42,320 nucleotides of DNA from Oscillospiraceae bacterium (lineage in GTDB: Bacteria; Bacillota; Clostridia; Oscillospirales; WRJC01), in contig WQYZ01000014.1 in the NCBI GenBank assembly GCA_009780985.1, positions 1 through 42,320 of the forward strand, given 5' to 3'. The position numbers and the translations under genes are program-made. Below the pieces are notes generated by a model. That model made no database searches, was not told the origin of the DNA, and saw nothing but the letters and a program-made list of their open reading frames with translations. This document shows, piece by piece, positions 1 to 7,916 of this stretch (positions are counted from its first letter, which is position 1; each line of letters starts with the position of its first letter).

Positions 1-1
1 G

Positions 2-1198
2 GCTATTGGTTCTGAAAATGACCAACATGAGCAAAGTTTTGCGGAATTGCTTGATTTAACATTCGCAACTTTAAATAGAGGGGACAGAGTTAAGGGTATC
101 GTGTCGTATGTGTCGGCAGGCGAAGTGCATGTCGATTTGAACGGCAAATATACCGGGGTGCTTGCTATTGACGAAGTAACGGATGATTCGTCTGTCGATC
201 TGAAAGATATATTTAAAGTCGGAGACGAAATCGAAACCCAGATTATAAAAATCAACGATTTGGACGGAACTGCACTTTTGTCAAAAAAGAGAATCGACTC
301 TAACGATAATTGGGACAAAATTATCAAAAGTTTTGAGAACGGGACTATATGCGAGGGGAAAATCGTCCAGGTTGTAAACGGCGGAATAATTGTTTTGATT
401 GACGGTGTAAAAGTGTTTGTTCCCGCATCTCATGCGAACGTGTCCAAAGACACGGATCTGCAGACGCTCGTCAACAACAAAGTCAAGGTTAAGATTATCG
501 ACGTAAATCAGCAGAAGCGCAGGGCTATCGCGTCTATTCGTAACGCGGGCGCAGACGAGCGCAAAGCAAACGAAGACAAAATCTGGAGCGAAATAGAAAA
601 GGATAAAAAATATGCGGGAGTAGTAAAATCCATAGCGAATTACGGCGTATTTGTGGACATAGGCGGAATTGACGGAATGGTGCACATAACCGAGCTTTCC
701 TGGAACAGGATAAAACATCCGTCCGAAGTGCTCAAGGTAGGCGATAAAATCGAGGTTTATATCAAAGATTTTGACACCGAAAAGAGAAGAATAGCTCTCG
801 GGTACAAAACCGAGGAAGACAATCCGTGGACTAAATTTAAGGATGAGTATAAAGTCGGCGATGTTGTTGACGCTAAAATTATAAATACTATGCCTTTCGG
901 AGCTTTTGCAGAAATTACTCCCGGAGTTGACGGACTTATTCACATATCGCAAATATCGGATAAAAAAATCAGCAAACCGTCGGAAGTTTTAAATGTCGGG
1001 GATATAGTTCAGGTTAAGATAACCGAAATAGTGCCGGAGTCGAAAAAGCTTTCGCTGTCGATGAGGGCTCTTATAGAAGAACCTGTGGCTCCCGGCGTAT
1101 ACGGCGATGTTGTCGTCGATACTGACGGCGCTGATACAGGAGAAGCGGAAAATGTCGAAGAAGCAAAAGAATCGGAAACGGAAGAGATAAAAGAGTAG
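2..1198 (+). CDS. S1-domain RNA-binding protein (C-terminal part; RpsA-like or IspH-S1 fusion), 5' truncated
   Basis: The frame is open from base 2 with no start codon before a TTG at 47, so the gene begins upstream of the window. Counting from that TTG, four S1 (OB-fold) domains lie at about residues 12-87, 99-167, 185-253 and 271-341, followed by a Glu-rich acidic tail of about 40 residues. Four S1 repeats are typical of the short Firmicute ribosomal protein S1 homologues, which bind mRNA near the ribosome. In many Clostridia this module is fused behind IspH (HMBPP reductase). The visible stretch before the first S1 domain (ending SFAELLDLTF) looks like such a linker, but the IspH part cannot be seen. 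The third and fourth domains are the most canonical (YGVFVDIGGIDGMVHITELS; FGAFAEITPGVDGLIHISQ). A GC-rich hairpin follows the stop. Confidence 0.9.
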   Translation, partial: AIGSENDQHEQSFAELLDLTFATLNRGDRVKGIVSYVSAGEVHVDLNGKYTGVLAIDEVTDDSSVDLKDIFKVGDEIETQIIKINDLDGTALLSKKRIDSNDNWDKIIKSFENGTICEGKIVQVVNGGIIVLIDGVKVFVPASHANVSKDTDLQTLVNNKVKVKIIDVNQQKRRAIASIRNAGADERKANEDKIWSEIEKDKKYAGVVKSIANYGVFVDIGGIDGMVHITELSWNRIKHPSEVLKVGDKIEVYIKDFDTEKRRIALGYKTEEDNPWTKFKDEYKVGDVVDAKIINTMPFGAFAEITPGVDGLIHISQISDKKISKPSEVLNVGDIVQVKITEIVPESKKLSLSMRALIEEPVAPGVYGDVVVDTDGADTGEAENVEEAKESETEEIKE

Positions 1199-1212
1199 AA
1201 AATATATGGCAG

Positions 1213-1231
1213 GGGCGGGGTTTTCCCGCCC
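1213..1231 (+). terminator. GC hairpin after the S1 gene (weak terminator)
   Basis: GGGCGGG (1213-1219) and CCCGCCC (1225-1231) form a perfect 7-bp stem with a GTTTT loop, 14 bases after the S1 stop. No clean U-tract follows (TTGTGTACG), so termination may be weak. The sequence AGGGGCGG also resembles the ends of the palindromic repeats elsewhere in the window. Confidence 0.45.
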
Positions 1232-1315
1232 TTGTGTACGTATTGTTATCTGGACGTATAAATATTTTATATGATGTACATAACAAATGTGTATTTTGAA
1301 AGAATTAAAATGATG

Positions 1316-1344
1316 TTGACAATTTAATTTGAATATTGTATAAT
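1316..1344 (+). promoter_or_regulatory. Consensus sigma-A promoter for the WG-repeat gene
   Basis: TTGACA at 1316-1321, a 17-bp spacer and TATAAT at 1339-1344 match the vegetative consensus perfectly. The predicted start, around 1350-1352, coincides with the first base of the leader hairpin. Confidence 0.85.
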
Positions 1345-1350
1345 GGTATT

Positions 1351-1416
1351 GTCAGTAAGGGCAGGTTATACTGAGATACTGAGCTTCGCTCAGTCGGCTC
1401 AGTCGTTTGCCCTGAC
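1351..1416 (+). ncRNA. Structured 5' leader: three-tier nested hairpin
   Basis: Three nested helices can be drawn. The outer one pairs GTCA (1351-1354) with TGAC (1413-1416) and GGGCA (1359-1363) with TGCCC (1408-1412). The middle one pairs CTGAG (1371-1375) with CTCAG (1398-1402). The inner one pairs ACTGAG (1378-1383) with CTCAGT (1389-1394) around a CTTCG loop. The structure starts at the predicted +1 and ends about 40 bases before the ATG. It has no U-tract. I do not recognise it as a known riboswitch class. It could stabilise the transcript, act in cis, or be a small RNA. Confidence 0.5.
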
Positions 1417-1454
1417 GAGTTATGCCTGATGAAAATTATATTTGAGGGATTTAG

Positions 1455-2879
1455 ATGATATATTGTAAAATCTGCGGCTCGGAATTGGAGGACGGCTGTG
1501 ATTTCTGCAAAACATGCGGGACAAAAGTGAAAAAAGATAACGTCGAATCAACGAAATCTGACGGGTTGAATTATTATCACGTAGACCACGCAGATACAAG
1601 CAGACGCGAAGATAAGCCCAAGATCAGAAAAAATCTTATGTCGTTCAGACTGATTGTGATACTGTCGCTTGTCATAATTTTTGGAGGCGCGGGGACGTTA
1701 TATACGGTGCAAAACGTTCTGAATGATAACTTTACCGTAAAGACGCTCGTCGAACCGTCACTTGCTTACGACAGTATGAATCCGTACGGAGAAGGGTTGA
1801 TATGCGTGTCAAAAAACGGAAAATGGGGATATATCGACAAAAACGGTGAGGTTGTTATACCTTTGATTTACGACTTCGCAGATTTTTTTAGCGAGGGATT
1901 GGCGGCAGTTTGTAAGGACGGAAAATGGGGATATATCGACAAAAACGGTGAGGTTGTTATACCTTTGATTTACGACTTCGCAGATTATTTCAATGGAGGA
2001 GTTGCGTATATACTTTCCGGGAATAATGTAGGGTATATCGACAAGACGGGCGAAGTTGTCGTTCTTTTGAAGTACAGCAGTTATATCTCGTATTTAGGCG
2101 ACGGATTAATACTGGTTTATAATGATGATGAAAACGAAACTGTAATTGAAGATATTGACAGCGGAAATGTTATATTTCGGTATGATTCGATTTCAAGTTT
2201 CGGCGAAAATGGATTAGCGGCGGCTTCAAAAGATGGCAAATGGGGATTTATAAATAAAAAAGGCGAGGTCGTTATCCCTTTGGTTTACGATACAGCAAGA
2301 AATTTCAGCGACGGATTGGCGGCAGTTGGCATGATTGACGATACGAACGCGACTCTGCTACCTACGTGGCGAAACAGTTGGTATTATAAATATGGATATA
2401 TTGATACAACAGGAAAACTTGTTATTCCTATGATTTATAATTCTGCATATGATTTTTCTGAAGGCGCAGCTGTGGTTCTTAAATATGACTTCAGCGACAA
2501 GACCAAATCATCTCCTTTAGCATTGTTTGGAGTTATAGATAAAACTGGGGAAACGATTATCCCGCTCGGCGAAAACGGTATTTCAAATTTCACGGACGGC
2601 TTGGCTGAAGTTTACAGCTATGATTCAAATATTCCCCGCAAATCCGGAGTTATAAACCTGAAAGGTGAGCTTGTTGTCCCCGCAATTTATGACGATGTTT
2701 ATATATTGGGAGACAAATCAGGATTAATCGAAATTTACAAGGACAATAAGTACGGCATTATAGACTCGAAAGGCAATGAGGTTGTCCCTTTGATATACGA
2801 CGAAATAGGCATGCTGAGAGACGGACTCATGACAGTGGAAAAAGACGGTTTATGGGGGATTTTGGAAGTTAAGAAATAA
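1455..2879 (+). CDS. Zinc-ribbon, single-pass membrane protein with WG repeats
   Basis: A 474-residue protein in three parts. An N-terminal zinc ribbon has CxxC pairs at residues 4/7 and 18/21. A charged linker leads to one membrane segment at about 64-84. The rest, from about residue 105, is a long array of WG (WG_beta_rep) repeats of the form KWGYIDKNGEVVIPLIYD. The orientation is probably cytoplasmic ribbon and external repeats, but this is inferred. WG repeats are thought to be beta modules for protein interaction; no enzymatic residues are seen. A GAGGG site lies 6 bases before the ATG. Repeats 1 and 2 share 69 identical bases, which shows recent tandem expansion. It is the only gene behind a perfect promoter and a structured leader. 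Confidence 0.85.
   Translation: MIYCKICGSELEDGCDFCKTCGTKVKKDNVESTKSDGLNYYHVDHADTSRREDKPKIRKNLMSFRLIVILSLVIIFGGAGTLYTVQNVLNDNFTVKTLVEPSLAYDSMNPYGEGLICVSKNGKWGYIDKNGEVVIPLIYDFADFFSEGLAAVCKDGKWGYIDKNGEVVIPLIYDFADYFNGGVAYILSGNNVGYIDKTGEVVVLLKYSSYISYLGDGLILVYNDDENETVIEDIDSGNVIFRYDSISSFGENGLAAASKDGKWGFINKKGEVVIPLVYDTARNFSDGLAAVGMIDDTNATLLPTWRNSWYYKYGYIDTTGKLVIPMIYNSAYDFSEGAAVVLKYDFSDKTKSSPLALFGVIDKTGETIIPLGENGISNFTDGLAEVYSYDSNIPRKSGVINLKGELVVPAIYDDVYILGDKSGLIEIYKDNKYGIIDSKGNEVVPLIYDEIGMLRDGLMTVEKDGLWGILEVKK
1816..1986 (+). repeat. Recent tandem duplication of one WG repeat unit
   Basis: Bases 1816-1884 and 1918-1986 are identical over 69 bp. The period is 102 bp (34 codons), one WG repeat. The other repeats in the gene have diverged. 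Confidence 0.9.
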
Positions 2880-2920
2880 ATAATATATAATATTTATAAA
2901 TTTGATAAAAAGAGGGGCAT

Positions 2921-3772
2921 ATGCAAAACATGAAAAAAATAATAAGCGGCAAAGTAAGAGAAGTTTATGAGATTGACGACAACAGGTTAGTTATAGTCAC
3001 GACTGACAGAATCTCGGCGTTTGACGTTATTTTGTCAAAACCGGTTAAAGACAAAGGCAAGGTCTTGAACACAGTGTCGCTGTTCTGGTTTGACTACACC
3101 AAAAATATTGTGAAGAATCACGTTATATCGGATAAACTCGAGGATATGCCGGAATTTTTCCAGAAACCGGAGTTTGAGGGGCGGACTGTTATGGTCGAAA
3201 AATTGAAAATGCTGCCGTTTGAGTTTATCGTCAGGGGTTATATTTTCGGCAATATGTGGAACGCTTATAAAGAAAATAAAGAGTTCTGCGGGTTAAAAAT
3301 CGAGGGGGATTATCAGCAGGCGCAGAAGTTGAACGCGCCGATTCTCACGCCGTCAACAAAAGCAACCGAGGGGCACGACATATATGTGTCTTTCGATTAT
3401 GTCGTAAACGCGCTCGGCAAAGAAACCGCCGAAAAAATCAGGAATATTTGTTTTAAAGTTTTTGACGCATGCTATAATCACGCATACGGCAACGGCATTA
3501 TAATCGCCGACACAAAATTCGAGTTTGGATTTGATACTGATGGCAATATTGTGCTTGCGGACGAGATTTTCACGCCGGACTCGAGCCGTTTCTGGAGCCT
3601 CGCAGACTATAAAGTCGGAATGTCGCCGAAAAGCTACGACAAGCAGTTTATACGCGACTGGCTTACAGACAATCAAATCGACGGCAAAATGCAGTTTGAC
3701 AATGTCCCGGACGGTATTATCAATAAAACGGCGGCGATATATCAGGAGTGTTTGGAAAAAATTGTGAGGTAG
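2921..3772 (+). CDS. purC: Phosphoribosylaminoimidazole-succinocarboxamide synthase (SAICAR synthetase)
   Basis: PurC joins CAIR and L-aspartate, using ATP, to make SAICAR in de novo purine synthesis. The 283-residue protein has the N-terminal ATP-binding signature SGKVREVYE, the strand TDRISAFDV, the loop FIVRGYIFGN and the two SAICAR signatures ADTKFEFGFD and DEIFTPDSSRFW. It is of the longer, Ade1-like type rather than the short (about 235-residue) B. subtilis type. GAGG at 2912-2915 is 5 bases before the ATG chosen. A second ATG at 2930 would shorten the protein by three residues. purB, purA and a purF homologue follow on the same strand within 8 kb, but unrelated genes intervene, so this is a loose cluster and not one operon. 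Confidence 0.96.
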   Translation: MQNMKKIISGKVREVYEIDDNRLVIVTTDRISAFDVILSKPVKDKGKVLNTVSLFWFDYTKNIVKNHVISDKLEDMPEFFQKPEFEGRTVMVEKLKMLPFEFIVRGYIFGNMWNAYKENKEFCGLKIEGDYQQAQKLNAPILTPSTKATEGHDIYVSFDYVVNALGKETAEKIRNICFKVFDACYNHAYGNGIIIADTKFEFGFDTDGNIVLADEIFTPDSSRFWSLADYKVGMSPKSYDKQFIRDWLTDNQIDGKMQFDNVPDGIINKTAAIYQECLEKIVR

Positions 3773-3786
3773 TGAGGTGAAAATAC

Positions 3787-4455
3787 ATGGAAATTAAAGA
3801 CGGATTTAACGAAATCGCACAGAAATACGATAATCAAAGAAAATTATCGCTGCCATGTTTTGACGATTTTTATAATCTGCCGTTGGAAGTTCTTGATTAC
3901 AACGGAATATCGCCGGAAATTTTAGATGTCGGAGGCGGAACAGGACTTTTTTCTTCTTTTATTTTGACAAAATATCCGCAGGCAAAAATAACAATTATTG
4001 ATTTGGCAGATAAAATGATAGATGTTGCGAAAGAAAGATTTCAATCTCACTCTGATTTTCAATATATTGTCGCAGATTACACAAAGTGTCAATATACGCA
4101 GAAATACGATATTATTATATCAGCTCTGTCTATACATCATTTGAGTCATGACGATAAGCGGATTTTTTATCAGAAATGTTATTACCTGTTAAATGACGGC
4201 GGGTGTTTCATCAACGCCGATTTGATGCTAAGTCCGTCGAAACATATCGAAGAAGTAAATCAGAGTATATTTCACAATTACCGCAGAACCTCAGGATTAA
4301 GCGAAGACGTCTTAAAAGCGACTGGCGAATTAATGAAATACGATAACCCCGCAGCCCTGTATGACCAGTTGCAATGGCTGGTTGAATCAAAATTTCGATA
4401 TGTCGATTGCGTATATAAGTATCATCAATTTTGTGTTTTGTATGCGCAAAAATAA
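3787..4455 (+). CDS. Class I SAM-dependent methyltransferase
   Basis: A 222-residue protein with the Rossmann-like methyltransferase fold. Motif I (LDVGGGTGLFSSFI) lies near residues 45-58, an acidic end of beta-2 (TIIDLADKM) binds the SAM ribose, and IISALSIHHL is the motif IV/post-I region. The C-terminal half carries no recognisable substrate domain, so the substrate is unknown. The gene starts 14 bases after the purC stop with GAGGTG before the ATG, so it may be cotranscribed with purC. It resembles generic Methyltransf_11/25 proteins of Clostridia. Confidence 0.85.
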   Translation: MEIKDGFNEIAQKYDNQRKLSLPCFDDFYNLPLEVLDYNGISPEILDVGGGTGLFSSFILTKYPQAKITIIDLADKMIDVAKERFQSHSDFQYIVADYTKCQYTQKYDIIISALSIHHLSHDDKRIFYQKCYYLLNDGGCFINADLMLSPSKHIEEVNQSIFHNYRRTSGLSEDVLKATGELMKYDNPAALYDQLQWLVESKFRYVDCVYKYHQFCVLYAQK

Positions 4456-4478
4456 ATGAGAGGCAGCGGAATTGCATA

Positions 4479-5087
4479 ATGACAAAAGTATATTTTATAC
4501 GCCACGCAGAAGCAGATAATTATGTCCGTGATGGCAGAATACGTCCATTGACTGAAAAAGGTCTTGTTGACCGCAAGTTAGTGACAGAATTTTTACAGGA
4601 TAAAAATATCGATGCAGTATTATCCAGCCCATTCAAACGCGCTGTCGGTACGGTTGCCGATTTCGCCGAGAAAAATGGCTTTGAAATAGAAATGGTCGAA
4701 GATTTCCGCGAACAAAAAAGTATCAGCGCTTTTGATAAAAAGAACGATTTAGACCCAATTATCCGTAAACAAATAATAAATGAATTTTTGGAACGTCAAT
4801 GGGCAGACTTTTCTTACATACCTTCCGACAGTGACTACGGCGAAACTTTATTAGAGGTTCAGGAGCGTAATATTGCCGCATTAAACGAGGTTTTGACACG
4901 TTATAAAGATAAAAATATTGTAATCGGAACTCATGGAACGGCTTTATCAACGATAATAAATTATTATGACAAAACATACGGGTATGATGATTTTATGGCG
5001 ATGGTGAATATCTTGCCGTGGGTTGTGAAGATGTCGTTTGATGAAAATAGTTGCATTGAAATAGAAAAAATTAATTTGTTTGTATAA
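4479..5087 (+). CDS. Histidine phosphatase family protein (phosphoglycerate mutase-like)
   Basis: The frame is open upstream, but an ATG at 4479 starts the conserved core directly (MTKVYFIRHAEADN) and follows the previous stop, so I chose it; the product is 202 residues. The RHA motif carries the histidine that is phosphorylated. LSSPFKRAVGT supplies the second arginine region, and IGTHGTAL supplies the second catalytic histidine. These are the diagnostic residues of the histidine phosphatase superfamily. The substrate (sugar phosphate, nucleotide or other) cannot be read from sequence. The ribosome-binding site is weak (GAGAGG, 15 bases upstream). It lies 23 bases behind the methyltransferase. 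Confidence 0.85.
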   Translation: MTKVYFIRHAEADNYVRDGRIRPLTEKGLVDRKLVTEFLQDKNIDAVLSSPFKRAVGTVADFAEKNGFEIEMVEDFREQKSISAFDKKNDLDPIIRKQIINEFLERQWADFSYIPSDSDYGETLLEVQERNIAALNEVLTRYKDKNIVIGTHGTALSTIINYYDKTYGYDDFMAMVNILPWVVKMSFDENSCIEIEKINLFV

Positions 5088-5146
5088 AGTGCCAGCTTTC
5101 CGCATTAAGGATATTCCTATAAACTGAAGAAAGAGGGAAGATTATT

Positions 5147-5741
5147 ATGCCGAGTTCTATGCTCCACTTGTCTGTTGCGAAAAAGGTTAATCCAAACGCA
5201 AGTATTGATTTTTATATAGGAAACGTCGCTCCCGACGCAAATAGAGATAAAGATATAAAAGCGATAACACATTTTCGCAATGTCCCGGACAGAGAAGCAG
5301 CTTTAAAAAAGTTTGCGCTGAAAGCAGATAATGACTATTTAAAAGGTATGCTTCTGCACTTGTTTGTTGACTGGAAATGGGAGGAAACGGTTTTGTCTGA
5401 TTTCGTTGAAAAAGAAGGCGAAAAATGGTGGGTAAAATATAATGAGGAAAACAACAAAATGGTTGCATATGCTTTTCATAATACCGAATGGGCTTATGAA
5501 CTTTGGGAGCGGATGGATTTGTGCGATGATTATGATTTTATTGAAACTGATTATATAACAAAAGAAGATGTAAAATCATTAATTTATGTCCAGCGCAAAT
5601 GGCAGATGGAAAATAAGCTCGCTTCATCATCAGCTTTTCCTCCGGAATTTTATTGAAAAATTTGCAAATGATACGGCGATTGAATTTAATAAATGGTTTT
5701 CAGATTTGACAAGCCAAATTAAAGAAAGCGAGGAAAAATGA
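5147..5741 (+). pseudogene. Zinc-dependent phospholipase C-like hydrolase, frameshifted near the C-terminus
   Basis: The first frame (5147-5656) gives 169 residues: MPSSMLHLSVAKKV, then IGNVAPDA, a THF histidine and a YLKGMLLHLFVDWKW helix. This pattern of scattered His/Asp in helices recalls zinc-dependent phospholipase C or related HD-like hydrolases; the assignment is tentative. It stops at TGA in GAATTTTATTGA. Dropping one T from the TTTT run restores a 29-residue extension (IEKFANDTAIEFNKWFSDL and on) that ends at 5741 and overlaps the purB start region. The whole protein would be about 197 residues. Either the gene has a real single-base indel or the assembly has an error. The start has GAGGG 9 bases upstream. 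Confidence 0.6.
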
Positions 5742-5743
5742 AA

Positions 5744-7189
5744 ATGAGCGATAATATTGATACTACTGATATATATCAAAACCCATTGTGCAAACGCTAC
5801 GCAAGCAAAGAAATGCAGTTTATATTCTCGGACGACAATAAGTTCACAACATGGCGCAAACTGTGGATTGCCCTTGCGGAAAGCGAAAAAGAACTCGGGC
5901 TTGACATCACGGACGAACAGATAAACGAATTAAAGGCAAACGTCGGCGATATAAATTATAATACTGCGAATAAACGTGAAAAAGAAGTTCGTCACGACGT
6001 TATGTCGCACGTTTACGCATACGGTGAACAGTGCCCGCTTGCAAAACCTATAATTCACTTGGGCGCGACGTCTTGTTACGTCGGCGACAACACGGATATA
6101 ATCGTCATGCGCGAGGCTCTGGCGGCTGTAAAAAAACTGCTCGTCAATGCGATAGATAAACTGTGCGCATTTGCAGAAAAATACAAAAGTCTGCCGACGC
6201 TTGCATACACGCACTTTCAGGCGGCGCAGCCTACGACTGTCGGCAAACGCGCGACGCTGTGGATTCAGGACTTATATATGGATTTAGAACAGCTTGATTT
6301 TGTTATGCCGGGATTAAAACTTCTCGGCTGTAAAGGCACGACCGGAACCGGCGCGAGTTTTCTTGAACTGTTCGACGGCAGTCATGATAAAGTCAAAGAG
6401 CTTGAAAAGAAAATCGCCGCGAAAATGGGTTTTGATAAAGTCTTTTCAGTAAGCGGTCAGACTTATTCGAGAAAGCTGGACTATTATGTTTTGTCCGTTT
6501 TAAGCGGGATTGCGCAGAGCGCGTATAAATTTTCTAACGATATAAGATTGTTATCGCACCTGAAAGAAGTTGACGAGCCTTTCGAGGATAAACAAATCGG
6601 GTCGTCGGCGATGGCGTATAAACGTAATCCAATGCGGAGCGAGCGAATAGCGTCGCTGTCAAGATACGTCATGGCGGACGCGCTTAATCCTGCACTTACG
6701 GCGAGCGCACAGTGGTTTGAGCGGACACTCGACGATTCGGCAAACAAGAGAATCAGCATACCGGAGGCTTTTTTGGCAATCGACGGCATTTTGTCGCTTT
6801 ATATAAATATAATATCGGGGTTGAAAGTCTATCCGAAAATAATAGAGAGGCATTTAAAAGAAGAACTGCCGTTCATGGCGACGGAAAATATATTGATGCA
6901 CTGCGTAAAAAAAGGCGGCGACCGTCAGAATCTGCATGAAGCGATACGCGTTCACTCGGTCGAGGCGGCAAATCAGATAAAGAATTTCGGCGCGGACAAT
7001 GATTTGATAGAGCGTATATTAAACGATAAGACGTTTGATTTGACGCGCGACGAGATCAACAGTCTGATGTCGCCGGAAAAATTCACCGGTCGCGCAAAAG
7101 AACAGACGGAAGAGTTTTTAACCGAAATGCGCGAAGTATTACAGGACAACAAAGATTTTCTTGGAGTTGACGTGGATATAAAAGTTTAA
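5744..7189 (+). CDS. purB: Adenylosuccinate lyase
   Basis: PurB removes fumarate from SAICAR and from adenylosuccinate, so it acts in both IMP and AMP synthesis. The protein is about 480 residues, as in the longer bacterial type. The fumarase/aspartase signature GSSAMAYKRNPMRSERI is present, with the upstream HLGATSCYVGDN and THFQAAQPTTVGKR blocks that line the active site. Two ATGs are possible, at 5738 and 5744. AGGA at 5731-5734 is 9 bases from 5744 but only 3 from 5738, so I chose 5744. The start overlaps the frameshifted end of the gene before it, which suggests translational coupling in the intact ancestor. Confidence 0.97.
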   Translation: MSDNIDTTDIYQNPLCKRYASKEMQFIFSDDNKFTTWRKLWIALAESEKELGLDITDEQINELKANVGDINYNTANKREKEVRHDVMSHVYAYGEQCPLAKPIIHLGATSCYVGDNTDIIVMREALAAVKKLLVNAIDKLCAFAEKYKSLPTLAYTHFQAAQPTTVGKRATLWIQDLYMDLEQLDFVMPGLKLLGCKGTTGTGASFLELFDGSHDKVKELEKKIAAKMGFDKVFSVSGQTYSRKLDYYVLSVLSGIAQSAYKFSNDIRLLSHLKEVDEPFEDKQIGSSAMAYKRNPMRSERIASLSRYVMADALNPALTASAQWFERTLDDSANKRISIPEAFLAIDGILSLYINIISGLKVYPKIIERHLKEELPFMATENILMHCVKKGGDRQNLHEAIRVHSVEAANQIKNFGADNDLIERILNDKTFDLTRDEINSLMSPEKFTGRAKEQTEEFLTEMREVLQDNKDFLGVDVDIKV

Positions 7190-7190
7190 A

Positions 7191-7490
7191 TTAGTCATCC
7201 TGACACAAAAGCTGAAATAGCAGTCTCGCTCCAGCTTTCATGCCGATTTCCAGAAATACTTCTGTATATGCTCCCTCGGCATTACTAAATTCAGAATATA
7301 CTTCATCAAATGCTTCTTCGTCTTTTGAATTATCTTTCAGCCATTTGACGATATGTTGACTTTCTTTGTCCAAACGTTGAGCATATGTTCGCTTATCGAG
7401 TTCTATGAGGTCAAGACCAGTAAGCAGAAATTCGCGTATCTGTTGTAAATTCATGCGGGTAAACATTTCTTTTATGTATTTATGTTCCAT
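7191..7490 (-). CDS. Small hypothetical protein, operator-controlled
   Basis: A 99-residue acidic, helical protein that ends one base after purB in the opposite direction. A good AGGAG site precedes the ATG. No enzymatic motif is visible. The C-terminal block (EVFLEIGMKAGARLLFQLL) recalls the C-terminus of small clostridial proteins that I associate with DUF6809; this is a weak memory-based match. It is read from a perfect sigma-A promoter whose spacer is a palindromic operator, divergent from an XRE-family regulator, so it is probably the regulator's main target. Confidence 0.65.
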   Translation of the reverse strand: MEHKYIKEMFTRMNLQQIREFLLTGLDLIELDKRTYAQRLDKESQHIVKWLKDNSKDEEAFDEVYSEFSNAEGAYTEVFLEIGMKAGARLLFQLLCQDD

Positions 7491-7524
7491 AATTATTACT
7501 CCTTTGGTTGATTTGTTTCAATGA

Positions 7525-7539
7525 TATGCTTAAAGCATA
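7525..7539. promoter_or_regulatory. Operator 1: TATGC-N5-GCATA
   Basis: TATGCTTAAAGCATA is a perfect 15-bp palindrome. It lies just downstream of the predicted transcription start of the minus-strand gene. Its centre is 34 bp from that of operator 2. Confidence 0.7.
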
Positions 7540-7551
7540 CCACATAGTAAA

Positions 7552-7580
7552 ATTATAATATGCCGTGGGCATAATGTCAA
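7552..7580 (-). promoter_or_regulatory. Sigma-A promoter for the 99-residue gene
   Basis: On the minus strand TTGACA (7580-7575), a 17-bp spacer and TATAAT (7557-7552) match the consensus exactly. The spacer contains the whole upstream operator (7559-7573), so a bound repressor would block the polymerase directly. Confidence 0.85.
7559..7573. promoter_or_regulatory. Operator 2: TATGC-N5-GCATA
   Basis: TATGCCGTGGGCATA shares both half-sites and spacing with operator 1 but has a different centre. This is the pattern expected of a dimeric HTH repressor site. It fills the -35/-10 spacer of the minus-strand promoter. Confidence 0.7.
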
Positions 7581-7629
7581 TTAATAATTTGCAAATAATA
7601 TATGAATTTTTATTTTTAAAGGTGTCTTT

Positions 7630-7857
7630 ATGTTTGATAGGAATATATTCGCTGAACGAGTAAAAGAGATGCGTCTATCTAAAAATTTGAAACAAATTGA
7701 ATTAGGAAATATATTAAGTCTTTCTGTCCAAGCTATTAATGATATTGAAAAAGGAAGGAAGATAACAACTTTTGACAGCCTTGTTATTCTTGCGGAATAT
7801 TTTAATGTGAGTACGGATTGGCTTTTAGGGGTATCGGATATGAGAGAGCGTAGGTAA
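7630..7857 (+). CDS. XRE/Cro-CI family HTH transcriptional regulator
   Basis: A 75-residue protein consisting of one HTH_3 domain. The helix-turn-helix is LKQIELGNILSLSVQAINDI with the characteristic IEKGRK and the DSLVILAEYFNVSTDWLLG tail that ends these domains. It is as short as the B. subtilis SinR/Xre-type DNA-binding domain alone, with no separate dimerisation or sensor domain. An AAAGGTG site precedes the ATG. It is divergent from the 99-residue gene. Two TATGC-N5-GCATA sites sit in the shared intergenic region, and I infer that these are its operators. It may also control its own weak promoter. Confidence 0.88.
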   Translation: MFDRNIFAERVKEMRLSKNLKQIELGNILSLSVQAINDIEKGRKITTFDSLVILAEYFNVSTDWLLGVSDMRERR

Positions 7858-7916
7858 ATTATCAAAATAAAAATTATAGAAAAGTTTAAATTATAAAACT
7901 TGGGAGGAAAAAAATT

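Noticed and set aside
281-952. 223-residue open frame opposite the S1 gene
   Set aside because: It is antisense to a clearly conserved four-S1-domain frame, has no ribosome-binding site and no recognisable motif.
1801-2000. Repeated units that could suggest a CRISPR or satellite array
   Set aside because: The repeats are in-frame WG protein units with a 34-codon period; there are no unique spacers and no cas genes.
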